In this document: in pieces, positions 27,535 to 37,422 of the stretch
How the letters are laid out: each line of letters starts with the position of its first letter
How positions within the stretch are numbered: position 1 is the first letter of the stretch
Source of the DNA: Alphaproteobacteria bacterium
GTDB taxonomy: Bacteria > Pseudomonadota > Alphaproteobacteria > Rhizobiales > JAJFHC01
Direction of reading: 5' to 3'
DNA: 64,000 bases
Assembly: GCA_021775805.1 (NCBI GenBank)
Contig: JAJFHD010000085.1
Span: forward strand, 1 to 64,000
The notes under the pieces: generated by a model
Databases searched by the model: none
Told to the model about the DNA's origin: nothing
Seen by the model: only the letters and a program-made list of their open reading frames with translations
Translations under genes and position numbers: made by a program

Positions 27535-28483
27535 GGCTGCCGTCATAACGAATGGCCGGCGTCCGGTCCCGGGCGAGCAGCAAAGGCCCGTCAAGATCCA
27601 CGGTATCGGCCCGCTGGGCCACGACCATTGCAGGTGCCATCGAAAGGGAAGAGGCCAGCATGCAGCCGACCATGATACCCAACCCAGCGGCCGTTGCCGC
27701 CTGCGCAAGCAGAAGAGCTTCGGTCAAACCGCCGGTCTTGTCGATCTTGATGTTGATCGCGTCATATTTGCCGATGAGGGTTTCAAGTCCCGATCTGTCG
27801 TGAGCGGACTCATCGGCACAGACAGGCACCGGTCTTTCAATTTCGGCGAGCAGGTCGTCGTTGCCCGCCGGTAACGGCTGTTCGACCAGGGCGACGTTGT
27901 GCTCAGCACAGACCAGCATCAGGTCCGGCAGCAAGTCCGGCGACCAGGCTTCGTTTGCGTCGACGATCAGTTTGGTGTCGGGGACAGCGGCCCGTATGGC
28001 TTGAATCCGCTCCGCGTCACCGTCACCGCCGAGCTTCAGTTTGAGGAGAGGGCGGTTCGAAGCGGCAGCCGCCGTCGCCATTTCACCTGGAGAACCCAGG
28101 CTTATGGTGAATGCCGTGGTCAGGGGACCGCACGGTCCGCACCCGGCCAGATCCCAGACACGCCTGCTGCTTTGCTTGGCTTCCAGATCCCACAGCGCGC
28201 AGTCCAGGGCATTGCGGGCAGCGCCGGCAGGCAACGCCAGCTGCAGTTCCTGTCTTGTCATGCCGTCGGCGATGGCATGGCGTTGAGACAGAATGGTTTC
28301 CTTGACGCCTTCCACACTCTCGCCGTAGCGGGGGTAGGGTGTGCATTCGCCGCGGCCGGTCGCTTCGCCATCGGTTACCGTCGCCAGAACAACATCGACG
28401 GACGTTCTGCTGCCGCGTGAAATCGTAAAACTACCCGCAATCGGAAAATTCTGCGCCACTGTCTCAAGGGACCGGACGCTCAT
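27500..28483 (-). CDS. dgcA: N-acetyl-D-glutamate racemase / dipeptide-epimerase-like enolase-superfamily enzyme
   Basis: A 327-aa muconate-lactonising-type enolase-superfamily enzyme. The first catalytic Lys is in KLKLGGD, metal ligands are Asp in IVDANEAW, Glu in LVEQPLP and Asp in CADESAH, and the second Lys is in INIKIDKTGG. The family includes L-Ala-D/L-Glu epimerases. In several alphaproteobacteria and marine gammaproteobacteria the gene next to a DUF1611 protein is DgcA, which racemises N-acetyl-D-Glu to N-acetyl-L-Glu. Here it overlaps that gene by 4 nt (ATGA), which supports the specific name. A deacetylase to finish the pathway is not in the window. Confidence 0.85.
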   Translation of the reverse strand: MSVRSLETVAQNFPIAGSFTISRGSRTSVDVVLATVTDGEATGRGECTPYPRYGESVEGVKETILSQRHAIADGMTRQELQLALPAGAARNALDCALWDLEAKQSSRRVWDLAGCGPCGPLTTAFTISLGSPGEMATAAAASNRPLLKLKLGGDGDAERIQAIRAAVPDTKLIVDANEAWSPDLLPDLMLVCAEHNVALVEQPLPAGNDDLLAEIERPVPVCADESAHDRSGLETLIGKYDAINIKIDKTGGLTEALLLAQAATAAGLGIMVGCMLASSLSMAPAMVVAQRADTVDLDGPLLLARDRTPAIRYDGSLMYPPEAALWG

Positions 28484-29490
28484 GCGGGAAAGTTCCGCTG
28501 GAGTTCATCGACGATGGGGCCGACGTCACCGCGAATGGGATCAACCGCAGGAAGGCCGTATTCCTTGGCCAGACCGGCAAGGTATGTGTTTGCAGCTGCA
28601 TCCTCCAGGTTGGAGGTGTTGACAGCGATCCCAATGCATCTGATGTCCGGATTGGTCAACCGGCCATTGTCGACCGTGAGATCGATGACCTGCTGTATCG
28701 ATGGAATCGGGTGCTCAACCCCGCGCATCCTGGTTCTGGTCGGTTCATGGCAGACGACGAAGGCATCGGGTTGCGAACCATGCAGCAGGCCGATGGTGAC
28801 ACCGGCAAATGCGGGATGAAACAGTGAACCCTGGCCTTCGATGACATCCCAGTGGCCGGCGTCGTTGTCAGGCGAGATCCATTCTGCGGCGCCCGAGATG
28901 AAATCCGCCACGACCGCATCGATTGCCACACCGCGGCCGGAAATGAACAAACCGGTTTGACCTGTCGCGCGAAAATCGGCGTTCATGCCCCGGCTTATCA
29001 TGGCCTTTTCCAAGGCCAGGGACGTGTATTTTTTGCCAACCGAACAATCCGTTCCCACAGTCAACAGCCGCAGGCCGGTCCGTTTGTGACCCTTGCCGGT
29101 GGCAAAGCCAATGTCGTTAAAGCGGGCGTCGAAGAGCTGGCGGCCGTTTCTTTCGGCTGCCGCCGCGACGGCAGGGATTGACGCCAGGCGTTTGTGAAGT
29201 CCGGTGGCAATGTCGAGGCCGGCATCCAGGGCTTCCACAATGTTGGAGATCCAGTGCGCGGGCAGCATGCCGCCTGAATTGGCGACACCAATGACCATCG
29301 TCCCGACGCCGTGTTCGACGGCTGTCTTGATGTCGATATCTTCAAGACCGGTGTCGGCCTTGCAGCCCTCCAGCCGGAGTTGACCGATGCACCATTCGGG
29401 CCGCCAGTCAACAATGCCCTGGGCGGTTTTCGCGGCAAGCTGATCTTGCACATCACCCAAAAACAGAAGATACGGCTTTTTCAGTTCCAT
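28480..29490 (-). CDS. dgcN: DUF1611-family N-acetyltransferase of D-glutamate breakdown
   Basis: A 336-aa protein with an N-terminal Rossmann-like region, a P-loop-like stretch TVGTDCSVGKKYTSLAL and the DUF1611 C-terminal features (IEGQGSLFHPAFAGVT, LLHGSQPDAFVVCHEP). The DgcN branch of this family acetylates D-glutamate so that DgcA can racemise it. The gene order dgcN-dgcA with a 4-nt overlap matches the known pair. The specific function is inferred from the family and context. Start at ATG 29490. Confidence 0.85.
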   Translation of the reverse strand: MELKKPYLLFLGDVQDQLAAKTAQGIVDWRPEWCIGQLRLEGCKADTGLEDIDIKTAVEHGVGTMVIGVANSGGMLPAHWISNIVEALDAGLDIATGLHKRLASIPAVAAAAERNGRQLFDARFNDIGFATGKGHKRTGLRLLTVGTDCSVGKKYTSLALEKAMISRGMNADFRATGQTGLFISGRGVAIDAVVADFISGAAEWISPDNDAGHWDVIEGQGSLFHPAFAGVTIGLLHGSQPDAFVVCHEPTRTRMRGVEHPIPSIQQVIDLTVDNGRLTNPDIRCIGIAVNTSNLEDAAANTYLAGLAKEYGLPAVDPIRGDVGPIVDELQRNFPA

Positions 29491-29634
29491 GGGTTTTGTC
29501 CCGCGTCGACGACCAAAAATGTTTGGTTACTTAGTGCCCGATAGGGTCGCCGTGCAAGACTTTTGTGAACCCGGACGGGCGGGATGCATGACCCCGGGAC
29601 GGCATGACCATCCCGGGGATGCAGTACAAGCTGG

Positions 29635-32600
29635 TCAGTCCATGCGGCCACTGGCGTGGGCCAACATCAGGTAAACCTTGCCGGTCTCCGATGACAGATA
29701 GGTTTCGACCAGGACGTTGTCGCGGTCGTTCTCGGCCACAGAGTCCAGAAGCCGTTCAAAGTCGTCGACATAGCGGTCGACATCTTCGCGGAACTCCGCG
29801 TTGCTACGGTAGCGGCGCGCGATCTCGTCAAACAGGCGCTGACCGCGCATGCTGTAGAGACGGCGGGTGAAGACGTTGCGTTCACCGTTTTGATAGCGGA
29901 CCCAGAGTTCTTCCGGTGCCTTGTGGTCGAGCGTTCGAACCAGGTCGACACTCAGCGAGTTCAGGGTTTCAACGATATGGATTGCAAGCCTCGGCACTTC
30001 CGGCGAATTGCCGGTGCCAACCGGGGTCGCATTCTTTGCACCCTGTTCCTCGGAGAGCGCGGGCAGCGCGTCTTCGTCGCGTGACGCGGCTGCCAGCAGA
30101 TCCGGCAGTCCCCAGTTGCTATCGCCGGACTTGGCGGCGGGCTTGATGCTCTGGACATTGCTTGCCGCTGCGGGTTCAGGCGCCGGAGCCGGTGGCGGTA
30201 CGTCATCGACGGGCTCGAAGATCGGCGTTTGCGGGACGGCCGCTATCGGCGGGGTTGCTGCCGGTGCCGGTGCCACCTGAGCGACGGTCGGTGCCGGGGT
30301 CGGTACCGGCGCAACGGACGGACGCGATCCAAATCCGCTGGCGCTGGCAGCGACCGGCTGTTCGACCTCACGGGGCTCTGCTGCTGGTGCGGATACATCG
30401 AGCATGTTGGTGTGCCGCTTGACCACGTCCGACAGGGCGCTCAGTGCGGTGATCTGGTCAGCGACAACCTTGCGCATTGCGGCGGCATTTTCCTTGGTTT
30501 CAGCCGGCAATTCGAAAACCGCACGCCGCAACTCGTTGCGGGCATCGCCCAGTTCGCGAGCCATTTCCTCGGCGGCAGTGCGCATTTCCGCAGTGGATTT
30601 GCTGAACTGATCGGTGGTTTCCGACATGTTGTTGCGCATGTTTGTGACCGTATCGTCGTAGCGTTCGCGGAGTGCTTCCACGGTGGAGGCCATTTCCTCG
30701 CCCGCAAGCGACTTGAGGCGTTCCAGTTCGGACTGGAAGGTGTCCGTGGTGGCGACCGCATTGTTGCCGAGAATATCGGCAACTTCGCGGGCCCTTTGCT
30801 CGGCGGTGGTCAGCGAGTCCTCAACCAGTCCCACATAGCTGCGCATCAGGGAGTCGATATCCTCGGCCTTCGTCATCAGATTGTCGACCAGGTTGGTAAG
30901 GGCGGATTCACGCTGCGACAGGATCTTGTCCATATCGGCCCCGACATTCCCGATGCTGCTCTTGACCAGTTCGCTGAGGTTTTCAACACGTTCGGCAATC
31001 GATGTGCTGGAAACTTCCAGATCGTCGGTCATCTTGATGCTGGCGGCCTGGATTTGCGACGATACTTTGCTGGTCGACTCTTCGATCAGCGTGGCCGCTT
31101 CGATTCCGTACTGCTCGACCTTTTCGCCGAAGGACCCGGCGGTTTCGTTCAGGCGGGCAAAAACCTGATTGCCGGACTGTTCGACCGCAGACGTAATTTC
31201 CGTGCTGGTCGAATTCAACCGTCCCAGCAATTGTGCGCCCGAGTTCTCGAGAGCGTCCGCCACCAACTGACCGGTGGTGCCCAGGCGTTCCAGAACCTCA
31301 TTGCTGTAGCTCTGGATCGAACCGGTGAAGTCGGAGTTGACCGAATCGATGCGCTGGAATAGGTCCGTTCCGAAAACGTCGACGGTCGTCGTAAAGTTTG
31401 CGCTTGTGTTCTCGAGTCGCTCGATCAGGCCGGTCGACAGGGAGTCGACAGTATTGGCAAGGCCGTCCCTGGTTGCTTCCAGCCGATCAGCCATTCTGTG
31501 ACCTGTGGCTTCGATTGCGCCGGCCACATGGGAACTGGTCGATTCAAGCTGTTCATAGGCGCGAGTGCTGGTCGTTTCGATGGTTTCCGAGATGCGGCTG
31601 GTCGCCTGTTCAAGACGTTCGTGTGTCCGCTCACCGGTGGATTCCAGGGCGTCCACCAGTTCGGTTCTGGCGTTGTCGACTTTCTGGAACGCGCTCGATG
31701 CGGTCATCTCCAGCGCCTGAGTGATGTCACGGTTGGCCGTGTCGATGCGCTCAAAGACGGTTCCGCCAACTTTCTCGATCGACCCGGCGATGTTGTTGGT
31801 GGAGGTGTCGAGGCGCTCGAACACGCCGGCGCCGACGGTTTCCAGGGTGCCGGTAATGCTGCCGGTGACGGAGTCGAGGCGGGCAAACAGGCTGGTGCCG
31901 ATGGTGTCGATGGCATCGGTGACCGAGTTGCTCGTCGTCTCCAGCCGCTCGAAGATGCGCGAACCGCTGTACTCAATCGCACCGGTCACATTCGACGAGG
32001 TGGTTTCAAGCTGAACCGTGATCTCCGAACCCTTGCGTTCCAGCTGTTGCGAGATATTGGTGCTGGTAGCGTCAAGGTGCTCGGTAATGTTGGAGCCTGT
32101 ACGCTCGAGCGCATTGGTCACATCGCTCGACGTGGTTTCAAGTTGAAGCGAGATCTGGGCGCCGGTACGGGTCAGCTGTTCGGAGATCTGACCTGTGGTG
32201 GCAGCGATCTTGTCGGCCACGTCCGTGCTGGTCGAAGCGAGGCGGTTGTTCATTTCCGCGCTTGCGTTGTCCAGGCGTGAGAAGACCTGTTCGCTGGTGT
32301 CGTCCAGTTTGTCGGTGATGTTCACGCTGGTTGTTTCCAGACGGGCATTCATTTCCGAGCTCACCGAGTCCAGGCGCGAGAACACGCGGCCGGTCGTGGT
32401 TTCCAGACGCTCGGTCATTTCCACGCTGGCATGTTCCAGGTGTTCAAAAATCTGCGAGCGGGCGTTTTCAACACGCTCGGTGAACTCGCCACTGGCGGCC
32501 AGCAGTTTTTCGGTGATGGCGCCACCGCTGAGCTCGATCTGCTGCAGCAGGTCACCACTTGACGTCTGGACCTCTTCGATCACTTCCGAACTGGTCTGCT

Positions 32601-33786
32601 TCATGCGGTTGGCGACGTCACCGCTGGCAGTACGCAGCATGTGCGTGATCTCGCCGCCAGCCTCACGCAGTTGCTGGGTGATGTGGACACTGGTTCTTTC
32701 AAGGCGCTGCGACAGCTCGCTGTTGGCTTCGTCGAAGCCCTTGGTCGCCTTGGTCAGGGACTCGCCCTGCATCGACAGCTGCTCGCTGAACGAGCGGATG
32801 TCATGGAGAACCGTGCCGGACAGCTGCTCAAGGCGGCCGGCCTGCTGGGCGATCTGGTCGCTGGCGCCGCTGGCTTCTTCGGCGATAGCGTTGATCGAGC
32901 CGCTCAGTTCCTTGGTGGTCTGTTTCAGACCCTTTTCAAGCGCGTCAAGACTTGCCTGTGCAACGTCAATGACGCCCTGCAGGGTCGATGTGTTCTCTTC
33001 CAGCCGGCTAACGAGAGGCTGGGTCTCGGATCCCAACATCTGGCCGGCCTGTTCGAGGGCAGAGCGCTGGTTGTCAAGTCCGTTGATCAAAATCCGGATG
33101 CGTTCCTCGTTGCCGCCAAATGCCCGTTCAAGGGCTGACAGTTCCTTGTGAACGAGAGATTCGAGCTCGCCTGCGCGTGCAATCGCGTGTTCAACGCCGC
33201 CAATCAGTTCGGACACTTCACGCCGCACGGCCTGGCCGACAGAGGCCACGCCATCGGCTGCGATTTCTTCTGGCCTGATAAGACGCACAGCTGTCTGGCC
33301 GAGCACCTCGGAGATGTTTCTCATCTGCTGTGCACGCCAGATCATGTAGGTGATCGACCAGAACAAAGCCACAGGCAGCAATGTCATAATCATGATGATG
33401 GCAACTTCAGGTGCCGCAATTACCTTGGAAAGGTCACCGTGTTTGGCTATTTCCGGCGCATAGAATCCGTACAAATACGCGCCGCAGCCAATCAGCCAAA
33501 GGGCTGAAAGGAATCCTACGAACCAAAAAGGGGCGGCGGACGGCCTGCGTTTCATTGACCCGATCAATGACGCCGTGCTCGGTTCGTCATCGTTGGCGGG
33601 CCGGATCACAGGCGCGGATCCAGAACGACGCATTTTCTGCGACTTCTGCGGTGCCATTGACGGTTCTTCGGCTGCCGAGCGCGAAGAAGTATTTGCCTGC
33701 CCACTGGATTCTGCGAATCGCGTCGAAGCCTTTTTTAGGGTTCTTCTGGACGCCATGGACTTTGGATCTGCGATTTTCCCTGCCAT
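29635..33786 (-). CDS. Giant membrane coiled-coil protein, growth-pole-ring (GPR/RgsE) type
   Basis: A 1383-aa protein with a basic disordered N-terminus (1-80), two membrane helices (about 85-109 and 126-150), a very long helical region (155-1130), a Pro/Ala-rich linker (about 1160-1240) and a conserved C-terminal helical domain (about 1290-1383, LAIHIVETLNSLSVDLVRTL ... RRYRSNAEFREDVDRY). The plan matches the polar-growth ring proteins of Agrobacterium (GPR) and Sinorhizobium (RgsE), which organise the growing pole, although those are longer. Residues 362-944 are 53 uninterrupted 11-residue repeats (consensus L-E-x-T-S/G-x-x-I/V-T/F-x-x), a hendecad coiled coil. Such proteins are often mislabelled kinesin-like or apolipoprotein-like. 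A GGAAAGAG box precedes the ATG. The role in polar growth is inferred. Confidence 0.82.
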   Translation of the reverse strand: MAGKIADPKSMASRRTLKKASTRFAESSGQANTSSRSAAEEPSMAPQKSQKMRRSGSAPVIRPANDDEPSTASLIGSMKRRPSAAPFWFVGFLSALWLIGCGAYLYGFYAPEIAKHGDLSKVIAAPEVAIIMIMTLLPVALFWSITYMIWRAQQMRNISEVLGQTAVRLIRPEEIAADGVASVGQAVRREVSELIGGVEHAIARAGELESLVHKELSALERAFGGNEERIRILINGLDNQRSALEQAGQMLGSETQPLVSRLEENTSTLQGVIDVAQASLDALEKGLKQTTKELSGSINAIAEEASGASDQIAQQAGRLEQLSGTVLHDIRSFSEQLSMQGESLTKATKGFDEANSELSQRLERTSVHITQQLREAGGEITHMLRTASGDVANRMKQTSSEVIEEVQTSSGDLLQQIELSGGAITEKLLAASGEFTERVENARSQIFEHLEHASVEMTERLETTTGRVFSRLDSVSSEMNARLETTSVNITDKLDDTSEQVFSRLDNASAEMNNRLASTSTDVADKIAATTGQISEQLTRTGAQISLQLETTSSDVTNALERTGSNITEHLDATSTNISQQLERKGSEITVQLETTSSNVTGAIEYSGSRIFERLETTSNSVTDAIDTIGTSLFARLDSVTGSITGTLETVGAGVFERLDTSTNNIAGSIEKVGGTVFERIDTANRDITQALEMTASSAFQKVDNARTELVDALESTGERTHERLEQATSRISETIETTSTRAYEQLESTSSHVAGAIEATGHRMADRLEATRDGLANTVDSLSTGLIERLENTSANFTTTVDVFGTDLFQRIDSVNSDFTGSIQSYSNEVLERLGTTGQLVADALENSGAQLLGRLNSTSTEITSAVEQSGNQVFARLNETAGSFGEKVEQYGIEAATLIEESTSKVSSQIQAASIKMTDDLEVSSTSIAERVENLSELVKSSIGNVGADMDKILSQRESALTNLVDNLMTKAEDIDSLMRSYVGLVEDSLTTAEQRAREVADILGNNAVATTDTFQSELERLKSLAGEEMASTVEALRERYDDTVTNMRNNMSETTDQFSKSTAEMRTAAEEMARELGDARNELRRAVFELPAETKENAAAMRKVVADQITALSALSDVVKRHTNMLDVSAPAAEPREVEQPVAASASGFGSRPSVAPVPTPAPTVAQVAPAPAATPPIAAVPQTPIFEPVDDVPPPAPAPEPAAASNVQSIKPAAKSGDSNWGLPDLLAAASRDEDALPALSEEQGAKNATPVGTGNSPEVPRLAIHIVETLNSLSVDLVRTLDHKAPEELWVRYQNGERNVFTRRLYSMRGQRLFDEIARRYRSNAEFREDVDRYVDDFERLLDSVAENDRDNVLVETYLSSETGKVYLMLAHASGRMD
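30955..32703 (-). repeat. 33-bp periodicity encoding 53 hendecad repeats
   Basis: Within the giant coiled-coil gene, codons 362-944 fall into 53 consecutive 11-residue units with no insertion or deletion. Position 1 is almost always Leu, Ile or Val, position 4 or 5 is usually Thr, Ser or Gly, and position 8 is hydrophobic. At DNA level this gives a 33-bp beat, but the copies are diverged, so recent tandem duplication is not evident. Confidence 0.9.
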
Positions 33787-34139
33787 CAGTACTCTTTCCG
33801 CAACAAACGGTTACTCAATTGACTTACAAAAACGACCAAACAGTGTCCAAATTGCGGCAGCGCCGTAATCCGGGACGGTAAAGCATTGGAGGCATTCATC
33901 TGCAAGCTCCGGGCCAGTTTTGCCCGGCGATGCCGATTTGTATTAACCAACCGGCGGAACTTGTTCCACACGGTACTGACTCTTCAACACTTCTCTGCAA
34001 TATTAACAAAGCAGCAAAATCAGGATCCGTGCATCTGGCGTTTCGCTTGCGTGGCCTCCTGCTCGCGCCAGTGTTTAGACGTTGAAGATACTCGATTTTA
34101 ACAACTGGTTAAACAAAAACTAACAGGGATGCGGAGGCA
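33787..34139. other. Divergent intergenic region between the giant polar protein and the CtrA-box gene
   Basis: About 350 nt, clearly AT-richer than its surroundings, between two divergent genes. It holds the CtrA-type site at 34098-34112 and two further TTAAC half-sites (near 33944 and 34004). No gene or stable hairpin is seen. Confidence 0.55.
34098..34112. promoter_or_regulatory. CtrA binding site (TTAA-N7-TTAA)
   Basis: The sequence TTAA CAACTGG TTAA is an exact full CtrA box, the palindromic site of the alphaproteobacterial cell-cycle regulator CtrA. It lies 27 nt before the ATG of the gene at 34140, inside its likely promoter or leader, and about 310 nt from the divergent polar-growth gene. 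Binding is inferred. Confidence 0.6.
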
Positions 34140-34448
34140 ATGGCAACTATGGTTAAGATGACGGATGAGACCGTCAAAACGGTGCCAAAACAGGACAAGT
34201 TGGGTCAGAAGAAGACAGTCCCAACACCGGCCCAGCGAAGATACCTCATAAGAGGGCTGGATCAGGCCGGCGGCAAACTGCCCTTGTTCGATCTCAACGG
34301 CAAGGAAATAGGGCGGCGCACCATCGATTCGTGCATTGCAAACGGTTGGGCGGAACAATGGTTTAAAAACCCGATCAAGCCCGACTGGCTGGTTTGCCGC
34401 CTTACGGCGAGGGGATATCTGGTGCTCGCAGAGGGCGAAGGAACATAA
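34140..34448 (+). CDS. Conserved hypothetical protein of Rhizobiales
   Basis: A 102-aa basic protein: a polar N-terminus, then PTPAQRRYLIRGLDQAGGKLPLFDLNG, IDSCIANGWAEQWFKNPIKPDWLVCRLTARGYLVLAEG. The second half has the look of a small winged-helix domain (recognition helix, then a strand-turn wing). I have seen similar proteins in Rhizobiales but know of no assigned function. The start has GGAGG 3 nt before the ATG. A perfect CtrA box lies just upstream, so cell-cycle control is likely. DNA binding is a guess. Confidence 0.7.
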   Translation: MATMVKMTDETVKTVPKQDKLGQKKTVPTPAQRRYLIRGLDQAGGKLPLFDLNGKEIGRRTIDSCIANGWAEQWFKNPIKPDWLVCRLTARGYLVLAEGEGT

Positions 34449-34566
34449 AGCTTTCCCAAGTTTGCCGCAGTCCAGGAATGCACGGCCGTCGTCCTTAACG
34501 GATTGGTATGGTTCCCTGATCTATACTGGCGCCGTGTGTTGTTTCGGTAGACGAGGGGACTAGATC

Positions 34567-34959
34567 ATGAAAACCGCGCGTTCGATTTTTGTGGAGCATG
34601 TTGATCAGATTGCGGTTGACCCGGTGCATCGCCCGGTCGATTTGGTGCACCTCTCCCGTCAAGCCATGGGCGACAAGGACCTGGAGAACGAAGTTCTGCG
34701 GCTCTACGCCCATCAGGCCGATATCTGCGTTGAACAACTGAAATCAGCCGAAAATGCCCGGGCGTGGCTGGAAGCGGCCCACGCCCTGAAGGGATCGGCA
34801 CGAGGCATTGGCGCCTGGACGGTGGCCGAAGATGCGGCAGTTGCGGAACAACACGATTTTGAGGAATCTCCCCTGGACATCGAGCCGATCCTCACAAAAA
34901 TCACCAAGAGTGTCAAAGAAGCTAATGATTTTATTAAAAGAATCCTGGGCGATGCTTGA
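34567..34959 (+). CDS. Hpt domain protein (histidine phosphotransfer)
   Basis: A 130-aa protein whose centre AAHALKGSARGIGAW is the Hpt phospho-histidine motif (H in HALKGSA), within a four-helix region (about residues 25-125). Hpt proteins shuttle phosphate between hybrid kinases and response regulators. A GAGGGGAC box precedes the ATG. No kinase or response regulator is adjacent; the soluble PAS kinase at 48.9 kb is not hybrid. In alphaproteobacteria, stand-alone Hpt proteins include ChpT (which has a different fold) and chemotaxis or cell-cycle relays, so the partner is open. Confidence 0.82.
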   Translation: MKTARSIFVEHVDQIAVDPVHRPVDLVHLSRQAMGDKDLENEVLRLYAHQADICVEQLKSAENARAWLEAAHALKGSARGIGAWTVAEDAAVAEQHDFEESPLDIEPILTKITKSVKEANDFIKRILGDA

Positions 34960-35248
34960 CGTATCCTGCCGAACTCCAGTGTCCGCCACGCAGACGCTGC
35001 AACCCTGATCCTCAACAAACCCGAATCCAGGAAAATTCAATGCCGCCCTGCGGCGCATGGGAGCGTGCGTCTGACGTGCGACGATTGCGGCAGATTGCTA
35101 TGTTGCCGGGTTTCGATTATAGCAGGCCGTCGAAATATATTCCCTGTCGATTCCGTGCCTGCTAATGCCGTATTTGTCGGGACGCCAGTGGGATAATTCA
35201 GGTTCTAGATTAAACTCAACCCTTGCGGACCTTGCGAACGGTGGGACC

Positions 35249-35569
35249 ATGCCGAAAATTACTTACATCGAATTCAGCGGTACCGAGCATGTCATCGATG
35301 GCGATACCGGAGCCACCGTCATGGAGACGGCGGTAAAGAACATGGTTCCCGGCATCGACGCCGATTGCGGCGGTGCCTGTGCCTGCGCCACCTGTCATGT
35401 CTATGTGGACCCGGCCTGGACAACGGTGACCGGATCGGCCAGCGAAATGGAAGAAGACATGCTGGATTTTGCATTTGACGTGCGCGAAAACAGCCGGCTC
35501 TCCTGTCAGCTTAAGATAAGCAATGAATTCGATGGTCTTGTGGTCAGATTGCCGGAAAAGCAGTTCTGA
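35249..35569 (+). CDS. 2Fe-2S ferredoxin (adrenodoxin type)
   Basis: A 106-aa ferredoxin with the cluster ligands Cys40, Cys46, Cys49 (CX5CX2C in [11 protein letters not shown]) and Cys86 (LSCQ), plus an acidic helix ([10 protein letters not shown]) that binds partner proteins in adrenodoxin-like ferredoxins. The ATG at 35249 has a GGTGGG box; the frame is open further up but without a better start. It lies 103 nt before a ferredoxin-NADP reductase on the same strand, so the two form an electron-transfer pair from NADPH to a cytochrome P450, Rieske oxygenase or Fe-S assembly. The client is not in the window. Confidence 0.92.
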   Translation: MPKITYIEFSGTEHVIDGDTGATVMETAVKNMVPGIDADCGGACACATCHVYVDPAWTTVTGSASEMEEDMLDFAFDVRENSRLSCQLKISNEFDGLVVRLPEKQF

Positions 35570-35663
35570 CCGATCGACTCCGGTGCAGCGCCTCCCCAAT
35601 CTAGTCTGCATCCCATAACCGCGCCGCAACGCGGAACAGTACTCCCCAAACTGACTCTCATGA

Positions 35664-36701
<1,038 letters not shown>

Positions 36702-36783
36702 ACGTAATCTGCAATGAGCGGGTCTCCAACGTTTGCCTGATGAATTTGGACAGGTCGATTAGATCCCTGATCGCGCTTCGTTT

Positions 36784-36826
36784 GTCCGGGAAACGAGGCT
36801 GGTTCACCGGCCTTGCGCCGGTGCCT
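36784..36826. repeat. Interspersed repeat fragment with GC-rich hairpin
   Basis: The 15-mer GTCCGGGAAACGAGG at 36784-36798 occurs again at 42736-42750. Right after it here comes a perfect hairpin, CACCGGC-CTTGC-GCCGGTG. Both lie in gene-free sequence, consistent with fragments of a dispersed palindromic repeat, but two copies are few. Confidence 0.4.
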
Positions 36827-36910
36827 ACTGGCATTTGTCCTGGGTTTATTAGAAGAAAGCTTTCCGCGGTACCACCTGCAAGCCAATGAGACGATTGTGT
36901 GATCGACCCC

Positions 36911-36949
36911 TCCAAAACAAAAATGCGGAGCCGCCGAAGCAGCTCCGCA
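36911..36949 (-). terminator. Rho-independent terminator (minus strand)
   Basis: On the minus strand a perfect 8-bp stem (TGCGGAGC / GCTCCGCA, 36924-36949) with a 10-nt loop is followed by TTTTTGTTTT. This is a strong intrinsic terminator. It would end a minus-strand transcript about 430 nt below the start of the small frame at 37347; no recognised gene lies between, so it suggests an unannotated transcript. Confidence 0.7.
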
Positions 36950-37185
36950 CTTTGTTCACGGTCCAGGTCTCTATCAACCCGACATCCACCGAACCAACGT
37001 CCACCGAACAGAAGTCCAACAAACACAAGCCCGACACACACCCGACTGACCGAAACCTGGCTCATGATCACCAGAAGGCCATCCGGACCATCAGAAGCCG
37101 CTAAGCTCCCTCAGGTTTCGTGATGCTCCGACGCAAGGCCAAAACACCCCGACTGGATTTACGGATTACCCGCCGTCACCAAGTA

Positions 37186-37347
37186 TCACGGGAGGCTGCA
37201 ACTTCTAGAGGCCGCAGCACGCCTACGTGGATTTGGCTCCAACCCCTGACTAACCGCCGTCCAAGTGGCCTCTTCTGACAACCACCCAAGGATCTTCGCC
37301 CGCAAGCGCCGTGGCACCCCTTTGGAGATTGAACCCTTTCTCACCAT
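37186..37347 (-). CDS. Possible small protein (53 codons) with perfect ribosome binding site
   Basis: A 53-codon frame starting ATGGTGAGAAAGGG, preceded by AGGAGGT at 7 nt, the best ribosome binding site in the window. The product is very basic (many Arg/Lys) and has two Trp; no family is recognised. It lies between two minus-strand terminator structures. It may be a real small gene, a leader peptide, or part of a non-coding RNA. The excellent ribosome site is the main support; codon pattern and length are not. Confidence 0.3.
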   Translation of the reverse strand: MVRKGSISKGVPRRLRAKILGWLSEEATWTAVSQGLEPNPRRRAAASRSCSLP

Positions 37348-37391
37348 CGAAAGGACCTCCTCAGGACCACTCTGGAAACTATGGTGCCCTT

Positions 37392-37416
37392 AAAAATTTC
37401 GCTTGTCATCAGCGAA
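37392..37416 (-). terminator. Rho-independent terminator of the mttB-dehydrogenase operon
   Basis: On the minus strand TTCGCT-GATGACA-AGCGAA followed by ATTTTT, about 70 nt after the stop of the GcvT-type dehydrogenase gene. The stem is only 6 bp but perfect, and the T-run is adjacent. Confidence 0.6.
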
Positions 37417-37422
37417 GAATCA

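Noticed and set aside
30955..32703. A regular 33-bp beat that could suggest a CRISPR or tandem-repeat array
   Set aside because: It is inside one open gene and reflects the 11-residue protein repeats; copies are diverged and there are no spacers or cas genes.
37100..37400. tmRNA, RNase P RNA or SRP RNA
   Set aside because: None of the conserved core sequences or the tag-peptide frame could be found on either strand.
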